From the NCBI GenBank assembly GCA_937925565.1, contig CALALM010000255.1:1-6134 (forward strand): a stretch of DNA of 6,134 nucleotides, given 5' to 3'. Source of the DNA: an uncultured Centipeda sp. Lineage in GTDB: Bacteria > Bacillota > Negativicutes > Selenomonadales > Selenomonadaceae. Both the position numbers and the translations under genes were made by a program. Every line of letters begins with the position of its first letter. The first letter of the stretch is position 1. The notes beneath the pieces were generated by a model. It worked only from the letters and a program-made list of their open reading frames with translations. It did not search any database and had not been told where the DNA came from. Of the stretch, positions 1-6,134 are shown piece by piece.

Positions 1-596
1 TCAATCTGCTCGAGGATCATATCGTCGACATTCTGCTCGACTCTGCGGCGATGGGGGTCAATACCGTCGAGCGCGAGGGGATCTCTTATGCGCATCCGGC
101 GCGTTTTGTCCTCATTGGGACGATGAATCCGGAGGAGGGGGACATCCGTCCGCAGCTTCTCGATCGTTTTGCGCTTTCCGTGACTGTCGCGGGGGAACGC
201 GAGGCAGAGACGCGCGTCGAGGTTATCCGCCGCCGCATCGCCTACGAACGTGATCCCGATGGCTTTGCGGAAATGTATGCGGCAGAGCAGGATCACCTGC
301 GCACGCAGATTCTTGAGGCGCGTGCACGTGTTCCACATGTGACGGTGCCGGATGCTGTCCTTGACTACGCGGCGCGGATCTCACTGACGCTCGGGGTCGA
401 CGGGCACCGCGCAGACATCACGCTCATCAAGGCGGGCATTGCACATGCGGCACTTGCAGGGCGCAGTGCGGTTACAGCGGAGGATCTGCAGCGTGTCAGC
501 CGGCTCGTCCTCGCACATCGCATGCGTCGCCGCCCGTTCGAGGAGGGCGCGGTCGACTGGACTGCGGTGGATGCGATCTTGGGAGAAAGCGCATAA
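1..596 (+). CDS. chlI: Magnesium/cobalt chelatase AAA+ ATPase subunit, ChlI/BchI type (5' truncated)
   Basis: ATPase subunit of a class I chelatase; by family knowledge it forms AAA+ rings with the ChlD-type subunit and hydrolyses ATP to drive metal insertion by the large CobN/ChlH subunit in the cytoplasm. The left edge cuts the gene; whole codons start at base 3 and 197 residues are visible, so by the usual family length of about 340 the P-loop and roughly 140 residues lie outside. The visible part opens just after the Walker B acidic pair with [13 protein letters not shown], then has the family insertion [10 protein letters not shown] (visible residues 19-28), sensor 1 GTMNPEEG (39-46) and the arginine-finger segment IRPQLLDRF (48-56, R49). 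A C-terminal helical domain follows, with the sensor 2-like GHRAD segment and a closing [14 protein letters not shown]. It ends in TAA, 22 bases before the ChlD-like gene. The next gene is a diverged paralogue of this one over the whole AAA+ region. Whether it serves Mg, Co or another metal cannot be read from this subunit; the downstream CobN suggests cobalt. Confidence 0.93.
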   Translation, partial: NLLEDHIVDILLDSAAMGVNTVEREGISYAHPARFVLIGTMNPEEGDIRPQLLDRFALSVTVAGEREAETRVEVIRRRIAYERDPDGFAEMYAAEQDHLRTQILEARARVPHVTVPDAVLDYAARISLTLGVDGHRADITLIKAGIAHAALAGRSAVTAEDLQRVSRLVLAHRMRRRPFEEGAVDWTAVDAILGESA

Positions 597-606
597 AACT
601 TTTTTC

Positions 607-611
607 GGAGG
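607..611 (+). promoter_or_regulatory. Ribosome-binding site GGAGG for the TTG-started chlD
   Basis: A GGAGG lies 7 bases upstream of the TTG at 619, in the 22-base gap after the ChlI stop. This spacing is near ideal. It decides the start: the only in-frame ATG upstream (439) would overlap chlI by more than 150 bases and lacks homology, and the next in-frame ATG downstream lies beyond the P-loop. Confidence 0.85.
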
Positions 612-618
612 AAAGATT

Positions 619-2526
619 TTGAATATCCCGCGTTATCCGTTGACTGCCATTGTCGGACAGGAGCATGCACGGCGCGCGCTTTCGATTGCACTTGTCAATC
701 CGCGTGCAGGCGGGCTTTTGATCTCCGGTACACGCGGCACGGCAAAGTCTGTTCTCGTTCGTGCAACTGCACCCTTTACACCGACAGGACAAATTATGGA
801 GCTGCCGCTTGGAGCCTCGGAGGATATGATCTTCGGCACAATCGATATGGAGACGGCACTCCAAAAAGGGGAGCGGCAGCTGCGGCACGGGCTGTTGCAT
901 CGTGCACACGATACCATCCTCTATATGGATGAGGTCAATCTCCTGCGGGAGGACATTCTGTCCACTGTGCTGAAATGCGCGGGAGACGGCTTCTTTCACC
1001 TTGAGCGGGACGGGCTTTCGTTTACCGAGGATGTTTCCTATACGCCTGTCGGAACGATGGATCCCGCAGAGGGCACGCTCCGCTCTGCACTGCTGGATTC
1101 GTTCGGGATGTTTGCAGCGATGGAGGAGATCGAAGACGCTGCGCAGTGCAGGGAGATTGTGGCGCGTGTCCTTGCCTATGAGCGCGACTCGGCAGTATTT
1201 CGTGCCTCCTACGCCGCACAGGAGGAGGCATTCGGGACGATGATCTGCCGCGCACGTGACTTGCTGCCGCGTGTGGAGGCACCGTCAGCCATTCTTCGCT
1301 TTGCAGCTGCCTGTGCTGCGCGTGCGCACTGTGTCGGCAACCGTGCGGAGCTCTATCTGATTGAGGCGGCACGCGCGATTGCGGCACTGGCGGGCAGATC
1401 GTTCGTCATGCCCGAAGATGTGGAGGAGGCTGCGGTATTCGTGCTCGTGCATCGGATGAGCCGCCCGCAGGAGGAGCAGCAGCCGCTGCCGCCTCCGAGT
1501 GACGGGAATGCGCCGGAGCAGGAGCAGGATGATCTTCCCAATGAGCTGCAGGAACCCACTCCCCCGCAGAACGATGGAGATGCACAAGCGCCTCAGGAGC
1601 ATACGCAGGAGAACGAACCACAGGACGGAGCAGATGACCCGCCTCCATCGGAGGAGGATGAGCCGTGTGCGGAGGATGAGGATCGGGTCGCCGCTCCGCT
1701 CGAAAATGTTATGGCACGGCTCTCGCTTCTCTCCATGACGATGCGGGCGCAGGGCGGGAAGAGCGGCAGGCGTGACATCATTCAGATTCATACGGCGGAC
1801 GGGCGTGGTCTGCGTACGGATCTGCCGCGGCGCGGTGCGCGCCTCGATCTTGCGCTCTCCGCTACACTGCGTGCGGCAGCTCCGCACCAGCGCACACGAA
1901 GAGGGGGGCAGGCGGTTGTGATCCATCCCGAGGATGTGCGCGTCTGGGTGCGTGCGAAGCGGTCGGCGGCGCACATCCTGTTCCTCGTTGATGCGAGTGG
2001 GTCGATGGGCGCACGCGAACGCATGCGGACGGTGAAGGGGGCCATCCTTGCCCTCCTGCGGGAGGCATACCAAAAGCGTGACTGTGTTGGGCTCATTGCC
2101 TTTCGGCGGGATCGTGCAGAGACGCTCCTGCCGATGACGCGCAGCGTGGAGCTGGCGGAAAGAGCATTGCGCGACCTGCCGACGGGCGGGCGGACGCCGC
2201 TTGCCGAGGGGCTTGCCCATGCACATCGGACACTGCGTGAACTGGAGCGCAAGGGCAGCGAGAAGACGGTGCTTGTCCTCGTCACAGACGGACGCACAAA
2301 TACCAAAGAGGGAGATGCGGGCGTGCAGCGTGCCCTGCGTGCTGCCGAGGAGATCGCGGAAACCGCGGCACTTACCCTTGTTCTCGATACGGAGCATTCC
2401 GTTCCGCGCGTCGGTGTTGCACCGGAACTTGCGCGTCGGATGGCGGCGCAGTATTATACATTGGAACGGCTCTCGGCAGAGGGCGTACTGGAGATTGTCC
2501 GCGCATCCCGTGCGGTGCAGTCGTGA
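619..2526 (+). CDS. chlD: Chelatase subunit D: AAA+ domain, acidic Pro-rich linker and VWA domain
   Basis: ChlD/BchD-type subunit of a class I chelatase, 635 residues, a normal length. By family knowledge it makes a platform with the ChlI ring and couples it to the large subunit through its metal-binding VWA (integrin I) domain. The TTG start is set by GGAGG at 607-611 and by the family N-terminus YPLTAIVGQEHARRAL. Order of parts: AAA+ domain (about 1-280) with P-loop GTRGTAKS (37-44), Walker B LYMDEVN (101-107) and sensor 1 GTMDPAEG (146-153); a linker rich in Gln, Pro, Asp and Glu (about 283-357); and a C-terminal VWA domain with a complete MIDAS, namely DASGS (458-462), T526 in GGRTPL and D557 in TDGRTN. 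Differences from the ChlI next door: Ala for the last Gly of the P-loop (seen in many ChlD), Asp148 for Asn in sensor 1, and Ser161 for Arg in LLDRF, while R155, at the arginine-finger position, is kept. These suggest weak or absent ATP hydrolysis, as known for ChlD, but this is inference. CobT is an alternative family for this role; the AAA+ domain favours ChlD. Confidence 0.94.
   Translation: MNIPRYPLTAIVGQEHARRALSIALVNPRAGGLLISGTRGTAKSVLVRATAPFTPTGQIMELPLGASEDMIFGTIDMETALQKGERQLRHGLLHRAHDTILYMDEVNLLREDILSTVLKCAGDGFFHLERDGLSFTEDVSYTPVGTMDPAEGTLRSALLDSFGMFAAMEEIEDAAQCREIVARVLAYERDSAVFRASYAAQEEAFGTMICRARDLLPRVEAPSAILRFAAACAARAHCVGNRAELYLIEAARAIAALAGRSFVMPEDVEEAAVFVLVHRMSRPQEEQQPLPPPSDGNAPEQEQDDLPNELQEPTPPQNDGDAQAPQEHTQENEPQDGADDPPPSEEDEPCAEDEDRVAAPLENVMARLSLLSMTMRAQGGKSGRRDIIQIHTADGRGLRTDLPRRGARLDLALSATLRAAAPHQRTRRGGQAVVIHPEDVRVWVRAKRSAAHILFLVDASGSMGARERMRTVKGAILALLREAYQKRDCVGLIAFRRDRAETLLPMTRSVELAERALRDLPTGGRTPLAEGLAHAHRTLRELERKGSEKTVLVLVTDGRTNTKEGDAGVQRALRAAEEIAETAALTLVLDTEHSVPRVGVAPELARRMAAQYYTLERLSAEGVLEIVRASRAVQS
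1462..1689 (+). other. Low-complexity Gln/Pro/acidic linker inside chlD
   Basis: This stretch encodes about 75 residues dominated by Glu, Asp, Pro and Gln (for example QEEQQPLPPPSDG and DDPPPSEEDEPCAEDED), with almost no hydrophobic residues. It joins the AAA+ and VWA domains. A linker of this composition is a hallmark of ChlD/BchD proteins and is expected to be disordered. There is no exact tandem DNA repeat in it. Confidence 0.85.
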
Positions 2527-2531
2527 GCGGC

Positions 2532-2537
2532 AGGAGG
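2532..2537 (+). promoter_or_regulatory. Ribosome-binding site AGGAGG for cbiZ
   Basis: AGGAGG lies in the short gap after the chlD stop, 12 bases before ATG 2550. The spacing is longer than usual, but no other start codon in this frame fits better. A GTG at 2523, overlapping the chlD TGA, has no Shine-Dalgarno sequence and would put this AGGAGG inside the coding region. Confidence 0.65.
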
Positions 2538-2549
2538 CACAGAGAGCGC

Positions 2550-3650
2550 ATGGAACTGACCAAACTGACAACGGGAGACGTAGCCTACCGCTATGACAAG
2601 AGCATCGCGCTGTTCTTTTCCGGTCCGCGCAAGGTGCTCAGCACCTCGCTGTATAACGGCGGGTATCATGAGGACTTTACGGCGGTGTTCAACCGCGACA
2701 TGACGCAGGGAGCGGGCATGCCCTGCGAGACGTTTGCGGACACCTATGTGGAGAGCATGCGTATCGTCGCGCAGAGGATCGGGCTGGATCCTGACCGCAC
2801 GACGGGGATGGGAACTGCCGCACAGATGGAGAATGTCTCCGTGCAGTCGCGCAGCTACAAGGAACTCACGGTGACTGCCCTTGTGACGGGGGGCGTGGAG
2901 ACGAACGGCGGACGCGTTGGCGACCCGGCATCTTATTACAAGACGGTACCGAAGAAATGTGGGACGATCAACATCATTCTCGTGATCGATGCCGATCTGC
3001 CGCCGGGGATTCTCGCGCGCGCCCTTGTTACGTGTACGGAGGCAAAGACGGCGGCACTGCAGGAACTCATGGCGGAGAGCCGATACTCCTGCGGGCTTGC
3101 CACGGGCTCGGGCACCGATCAGACCATCGTCGTTGCCAATACGGAGTCGCCGCTCTATTTTGAGGGGGCGGGCAAACACTCCAAGCTCGGCGAGTTGATC
3201 GGTCAGGCGGTCATCGCTGCCGTCAAGGAGACGCTGGAAAAGCAGTCGGGGCTGACGCCCGAACATCAGCATAACCTCCTGCGCCGTCTGCGCCGTTTCG
3301 GGATTACAGGCGACACGCTCTGGCGTGACTATGAGCGGCGGATGCAGGACGTGCACCTGATCAAGCCGCGTTTCCTGCACATTCTCCATGAGATCGGAGC
3401 ATGTTCGGGGGGTTTTGCGCTCGGCGTGAGCTATATCCACCTCTATGACGAGTTCCTGTGGGGGCTGCTCACGGAGGAGGAGACGCACGCGGCAGGAGCG
3501 TATTTTCTCACGGAGATGGCACGCTGCGCCGATGTTCCGCTGCCTGCGGAGCGGCAGGCGGGGGAGGACTATATGCAGGCAATGGCAGTATTTCTGGTGG
3601 ACGCGGTCTGTGCAAGGGCAGAGAAATTGCCGGCAGGAGGGACGATATGA
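2550..3650 (+). CDS. cbiZ: Adenosylcobinamide amidohydrolase, CbiZ family, with extra C-terminal region
   Basis: CbiZ-family enzyme, 366 residues. The characterised reaction is hydrolysis of the amide bond of adenosylcobinamide, giving adenosylcobyric acid and 1-amino-2-propanol, which lets a cell salvage incomplete or foreign corrinoids; some bacterial CbiZ also act on complete cobamides such as pseudocobalamin. Family marks in order: VLSTSLYNGG (29-38), VTGGVETNGGRVGD, the strongly conserved block GTINIILVIDA (from 138) running into TCTEAKTAALQEL (E164, K166), ATGSGTDQTIVVA (from 184, D190), and KLGELIGQAV (from 212). No signal peptide is seen, so it is cytoplasmic. The CbiZ domain fills about residues 1-230, the size of stand-alone archaeal CbiZ. 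The remaining 135 residues, from LTPEHQHNLLRRLRRFG (235-251) to the end, match nothing I can name; the known CbiZ-CobZ fusion (CbiS) is a precedent for an added domain, but I cannot see CobZ motifs. The gene sits between chlD and cobN, and its TGA overlaps the cobN ATG. Family assignment is confident; the true substrate in this operon is not. Confidence 0.9.
   Translation: MELTKLTTGDVAYRYDKSIALFFSGPRKVLSTSLYNGGYHEDFTAVFNRDMTQGAGMPCETFADTYVESMRIVAQRIGLDPDRTTGMGTAAQMENVSVQSRSYKELTVTALVTGGVETNGGRVGDPASYYKTVPKKCGTINIILVIDADLPPGILARALVTCTEAKTAALQELMAESRYSCGLATGSGTDQTIVVANTESPLYFEGAGKHSKLGELIGQAVIAAVKETLEKQSGLTPEHQHNLLRRLRRFGITGDTLWRDYERRMQDVHLIKPRFLHILHEIGACSGGFALGVSYIHLYDEFLWGLLTEEETHAAGAYFLTEMARCADVPLPAERQAGEDYMQAMAVFLVDAVCARAEKLPAGGTI
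3635..3640 (+). promoter_or_regulatory. Ribosome-binding site AGGAGG for cobN, inside the cbiZ 3' end
   Basis: AGGAGG lies within the last codons of cbiZ, 6 bases before ATG 3647. That ATG overlaps the cbiZ stop in an ATGA (3647-3650), the classic layout for translational coupling, so cobN is probably translated together with cbiZ. Confidence 0.85.
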
Positions 3651-6134
3651 GGATAGCAGTCTATACGAACATCCTGCGTGTTCGCGTGCTCGCGCGCCGA
3701 TGCGCCGCCTATATGGAGGAACCCGAGGTGTGCGTGTGCTCTGTCAGCGGCATGGATGATTGGAATGCGATGCGCGCAGATGCGGATCTTCATCTTTTCC
3801 TCTGGATGGGCACAGGATTGGACAATGACTTTCTAAAGAAGGCATCGCGCGATCTGCAGAGGAATCGGATGCCGCATCTGATCGTCGTGGACAACGCAGA
3901 GCACGATAAGGTGACGTATGGCTTTTCGGAGGAGCAGATCCGGACGGCGTGGGCATATTTTCGCTATGACGGCGAGGAGAATATGCGCAATCTTTTTCTC
4001 TGGCTCGGCAGGGAGTTCGGGGGGCTTTCCTGCACAGCAGAGCCGCCCGCGCCGCTTGCGTGGAACGGTGTCTACCATCCAAACTGGGCGGGGGATCCCG
4101 AGGACATTGCGGGCTATCTCGCGTCCCACTATACGGAGGGGCGTCCGACGGTCGGCGTGATTTTCTACCGCTCGGAATGGATTACGGGAGACTTTACCTA
4201 TCATGCGGCACTCGTCCGTGCAATCGAGGCGGAGGGGATGAATGCGGTCGCTGTGTTCTCGAATTCCTACCGCGATGAACGCGTGGAGTCGCCGACGCTG
4301 ATGGCGGCGATCGAGAAATATTTTTGCAGGGATGGGCATCCCTTTGTCGATGTCATCATCAGCACGATGAAGTTCTCCATCAAGGCGGGCGGAACGCGCA
4401 TCGAGGATCTCTATGCGCTCGGGGTTCCCGTCCTCGAGGCGTACACGGTGCTCGCTCCGAAGGAGGAGTGGGAGAAATCTCCGGCGGGGCTTGACCCCAT
4501 GGAAGTTTCGATGAGTGTCGCCATGCCGGAGTTTGACGGTGTGATCCATGCCGTACCGATTGCAGCGAAGGTGCGCGACGAGAGCGGAGAGATCAGCTAT
4601 GCGGCGCTCGATGAGCGCATGGAGCGGATCGCATGCAAGGCGCGGAAATGGGCGGCACTGCGGCATAAGCCGAATGCGGAGAAGAAGATTGCCGTTGTCT
4701 TTCACAACTATCCGCCGACGAATTCAAACATCGGCAGTGCGGCGGGACTGGATTCCCCCGAGAGCGTGCTCCGTCTGCTCACGGCGATGCGCGCAGCCGG
4801 CTATGTCATAGATGAGATTCCTGAGAGCAGCAAGGCGTTTATGAAGCTGCTGACGGATCACGCGACGAACGACCGCCGCTTTATGAGTGTGGAGCAGGCA
4901 AAGGCTGCCGACGGGCAGCTGACGGCGGCGCAGTACGGGGCGTTCTTCAAGGAACTGCCCGAGCAGGTGCGTGTGCAGCTTGTGCGGGACTGGGGGGAGG
5001 CTCCGGGGGACGTATTCAATTACGACGGTGCGCTCCTCATTCCGGGCATGCTGAATGGAAATATCTTTATCACGGTGCAGCCGCCGCGCGGCTTCGGCGA
5101 GGATCCCGGCAAGCTCCTGCACTCGCCCGATGCTGCGCCGACACATCACTACATTGGTTACTATCATTGGCTGCGCGACATCTGGAAGGCGGACGCGGTG
5201 ATTCACGTTGGGACGCATGGCTCGCTTGAGTGGCTGCCCGGCAAGGGGACGGGGCTCTCGAATGCCTGCTACCCCGATGTGTCGCTCGGCGACCTGCCGG
5301 ACATCTATCCCTACTGGATCACGATTGTCGGGGAGGGGTTGCAGGCAAAGCGGCGCGGTGCGGCATGCCTGATTAGTCATCTCTCGCCACCGATGGAGAT
5401 GGCGGGCGAATTTGAGGAGCTGGCAGAGCTTGAACAGGCGCTCGATGAATACGTTCATTTTCGTGCGTCACAGCCGGACAATATAGAGGCTGCGCAGATG
5501 CTTGTCCGAGAGAAGGCTGCTGCCTGTCACTTCGAGGATGAGATCGAAGAGGGCGCGAACTTCGACGACTATGCAGCAGCGCTTCACAACTATGTGACGG
5601 ACATCAAGAATATGCAGATCCGCACGGGGCTGCATATCCTCGGGCGCATGCCCGAGGGGGAGCAGATCATCGACTTTTTGTGCGCGCTCGTTCGCATGGA
5701 GCACGGCGGGGAGAAGTCGCTTATCCGTCTTATTGCAGAGCAGGCGGGCTATGACTATGAGGATCTGCTCACGCACAGCGAGCGTATGACATCGGACGGC
5801 ATGACCTACGGCAGAAAGCTGGATGCGGTCGAGACGGAGATGCGTGCGCTGATCTCCTTCCTCGGTGCACATGACTATGCGCCGGAGGCGGTCGAGCGGG
5901 CGATGAGGCTCCCTGTTATTGCCGCATCCTTTGCCGAGGAGCGTGCCGCATTTGCCCATGCACTGCACGAGATTGTGACGGACATAGTGCCGCGTCTGCG
6001 CCGGACAGAAGGAGAGATCACGGAAATGCTGCGGGCACTCATGGGCAGATATATCGAACCGAGCCCTGCGGGGGCACCGACGACAAATGGCGTCGATGTA
6101 CTGCCGACGGGGCGGAATTTCTACGGGCTCGATC
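3647..6134 (+). CDS. cobN: Cobaltochelatase large subunit CobN (CobN/ChlH family; 3' truncated)
   Basis: Large, tetrapyrrole- and metal-binding subunit of a class I chelatase, acting in the cytoplasm with an AAA+ pair, here most likely the ChlI and ChlD encoded just upstream. The frame stays open from ATG 3647 to the window edge: 829 residues are visible and, by the family size of about 1,200-1,300, some 400 or more are missing. Family marks in order: WNGVYHP (139-145), GVIFYRSEWITGD (from 170), MPEFDGVI (from 293), HNYPPTNSNIGSAAGLD (353-369), PTHHYIGYYHWLR (from 498), the signature HVGTHGSLEWLPGKG (520-534, with H520 and H524), and PTGRNFYGLD (820-829). The N-terminal 130 residues are the least family-like. 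CobN is preferred to ChlH/BchH because of the cbiZ neighbour and the absence of any bacteriochlorophyll gene, but the visible part cannot prove metal choice. Coupled to cbiZ by ATGA and preceded by a strong AGGAGG. No frameshift or stop was found. Confidence 0.93.
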   Translation, partial: MRIAVYTNILRVRVLARRCAAYMEEPEVCVCSVSGMDDWNAMRADADLHLFLWMGTGLDNDFLKKASRDLQRNRMPHLIVVDNAEHDKVTYGFSEEQIRTAWAYFRYDGEENMRNLFLWLGREFGGLSCTAEPPAPLAWNGVYHPNWAGDPEDIAGYLASHYTEGRPTVGVIFYRSEWITGDFTYHAALVRAIEAEGMNAVAVFSNSYRDERVESPTLMAAIEKYFCRDGHPFVDVIISTMKFSIKAGGTRIEDLYALGVPVLEAYTVLAPKEEWEKSPAGLDPMEVSMSVAMPEFDGVIHAVPIAAKVRDESGEISYAALDERMERIACKARKWAALRHKPNAEKKIAVVFHNYPPTNSNIGSAAGLDSPESVLRLLTAMRAAGYVIDEIPESSKAFMKLLTDHATNDRRFMSVEQAKAADGQLTAAQYGAFFKELPEQVRVQLVRDWGEAPGDVFNYDGALLIPGMLNGNIFITVQPPRGFGEDPGKLLHSPDAAPTHHYIGYYHWLRDIWKADAVIHVGTHGSLEWLPGKGTGLSNACYPDVSLGDLPDIYPYWITIVGEGLQAKRRGAACLISHLSPPMEMAGEFEELAELEQALDEYVHFRASQPDNIEAAQMLVREKAAACHFEDEIEEGANFDDYAAALHNYVTDIKNMQIRTGLHILGRMPEGEQIIDFLCALVRMEHGGEKSLIRLIAEQAGYDYEDLLTHSERMTSDGMTYGRKLDAVETEMRALISFLGAHDYAPEAVERAMRLPVIAASFAEERAAFAHALHEIVTDIVPRLRRTEGEITEMLRALMGRYIEPSPAGAPTTNGVDVLPTGRNFYGLD

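Noticed and set aside
593..606. A-run/T-run before chlD as a terminator
   Set aside because: There is no stable GC stem before the six Ts, and the operon continues with a ribosome-binding site immediately after.
439..618. Upstream ATG extension of chlD
   Set aside because: It would overlap chlI by over 150 bases, its extra residues are Arg-rich and unlike the family, and the TTG at 619 has an ideal GGAGG.
2052..2065. Inverted repeat CCTCC-TGCG-GGAGG, possible terminator
   Set aside because: It lies within the VWA coding region with no T-run after it, and the same codon string for LLRE makes a similar stem near 940-951; it reflects codon use.
2523..2549. GTG start for cbiZ overlapping the chlD stop
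   Set aside because: No Shine-Dalgarno sequence precedes it, and the AGGAGG at 2532-2537 would fall within the coding region; ATG 2550 fits better.
1285..2571. Long minus-strand open frame of 428 codons antisense to chlD
   Set aside because: It lies opposite a gene with clear AAA+ and VWA motifs, its product is Arg/Cys/Leu-rich with no family resemblance, and GC-rich codon use commonly leaves antisense frames open.
2454..3488. Minus-strand open frame of 344 codons antisense to cbiZ
   Set aside because: It is a shadow of the cbiZ frame, with a His/Arg-rich composition, no ribosome-binding site noted and no recognisable domain.
3833..5968. Several minus-strand open frames opposite cobN (3833-4705, 4724-5458, 5468-5968)
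   Set aside because: The plus strand carries an unbroken CobN frame with many family motifs across the same bases; the antisense products resemble nothing known.
1..6134. Bacteriochlorophyll biosynthesis locus
   Set aside because: ChlI/ChlD names come from magnesium chelatase, but the neighbour is CbiZ and the large subunit looks CobN-like; no other chlorophyll gene is present.

Overview
The window is a single, tightly packed, plus-strand gene cluster with four coding regions: the 3' part of a ChlI-type AAA+ chelatase ATPase, a complete ChlD-type AAA+/von Willebrand A protein, a complete CbiZ-type adenosylcobinamide amidohydrolase with an extra C-terminal region, and the 5' two thirds of a CobN-type large chelatase subunit that runs off the right edge. 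Gaps are 22 and 23 bases, and the last junction is an ATGA stop/start overlap. I see no promoter, terminator, RNA gene, mobile element, CRISPR array or long intergenic stretch.

The organism is probably a GC-rich, Gram-positive-lineage anaerobe. The DNA is GC-rich with frequent G or C in third codon positions, and the ribosome-binding sites are strong GGAGG types, one of them driving a TTG start. Together with a CobN/ChlI/ChlD chelatase and an anaerobe-style CbiZ, this fits a Negativicutes member such as a Selenomonas relative. That placement is inference and cannot be settled from the sequence alone. Nothing points to chlorophyll synthesis.

Layout: 1-596 ChlI (left-truncated, C-terminal 197 residues visible); 619-2526 ChlD (TTG start, 635 residues); 2550-3650 CbiZ (366 residues); 3647-6134 CobN (first 829 residues visible).

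How they fit together: ChlI and ChlD homologues form the ATP-driven motor of a class I chelatase, and CobN is the large subunit that binds the tetrapyrrole and the metal. In bacteria lacking CobS/CobT, ChlI/ChlD-like proteins are thought to serve CobN, so the set is most simply a cobaltochelatase of corrinoid synthesis. CbiZ cleaves the aminopropanol side chain from adenosylcobinamide to give adenosylcobyric acid, a salvage and remodelling step. Its insertion between ChlD and CobN, with translational coupling to CobN, links metal insertion with corrinoid salvage and is the most interesting point in the window.
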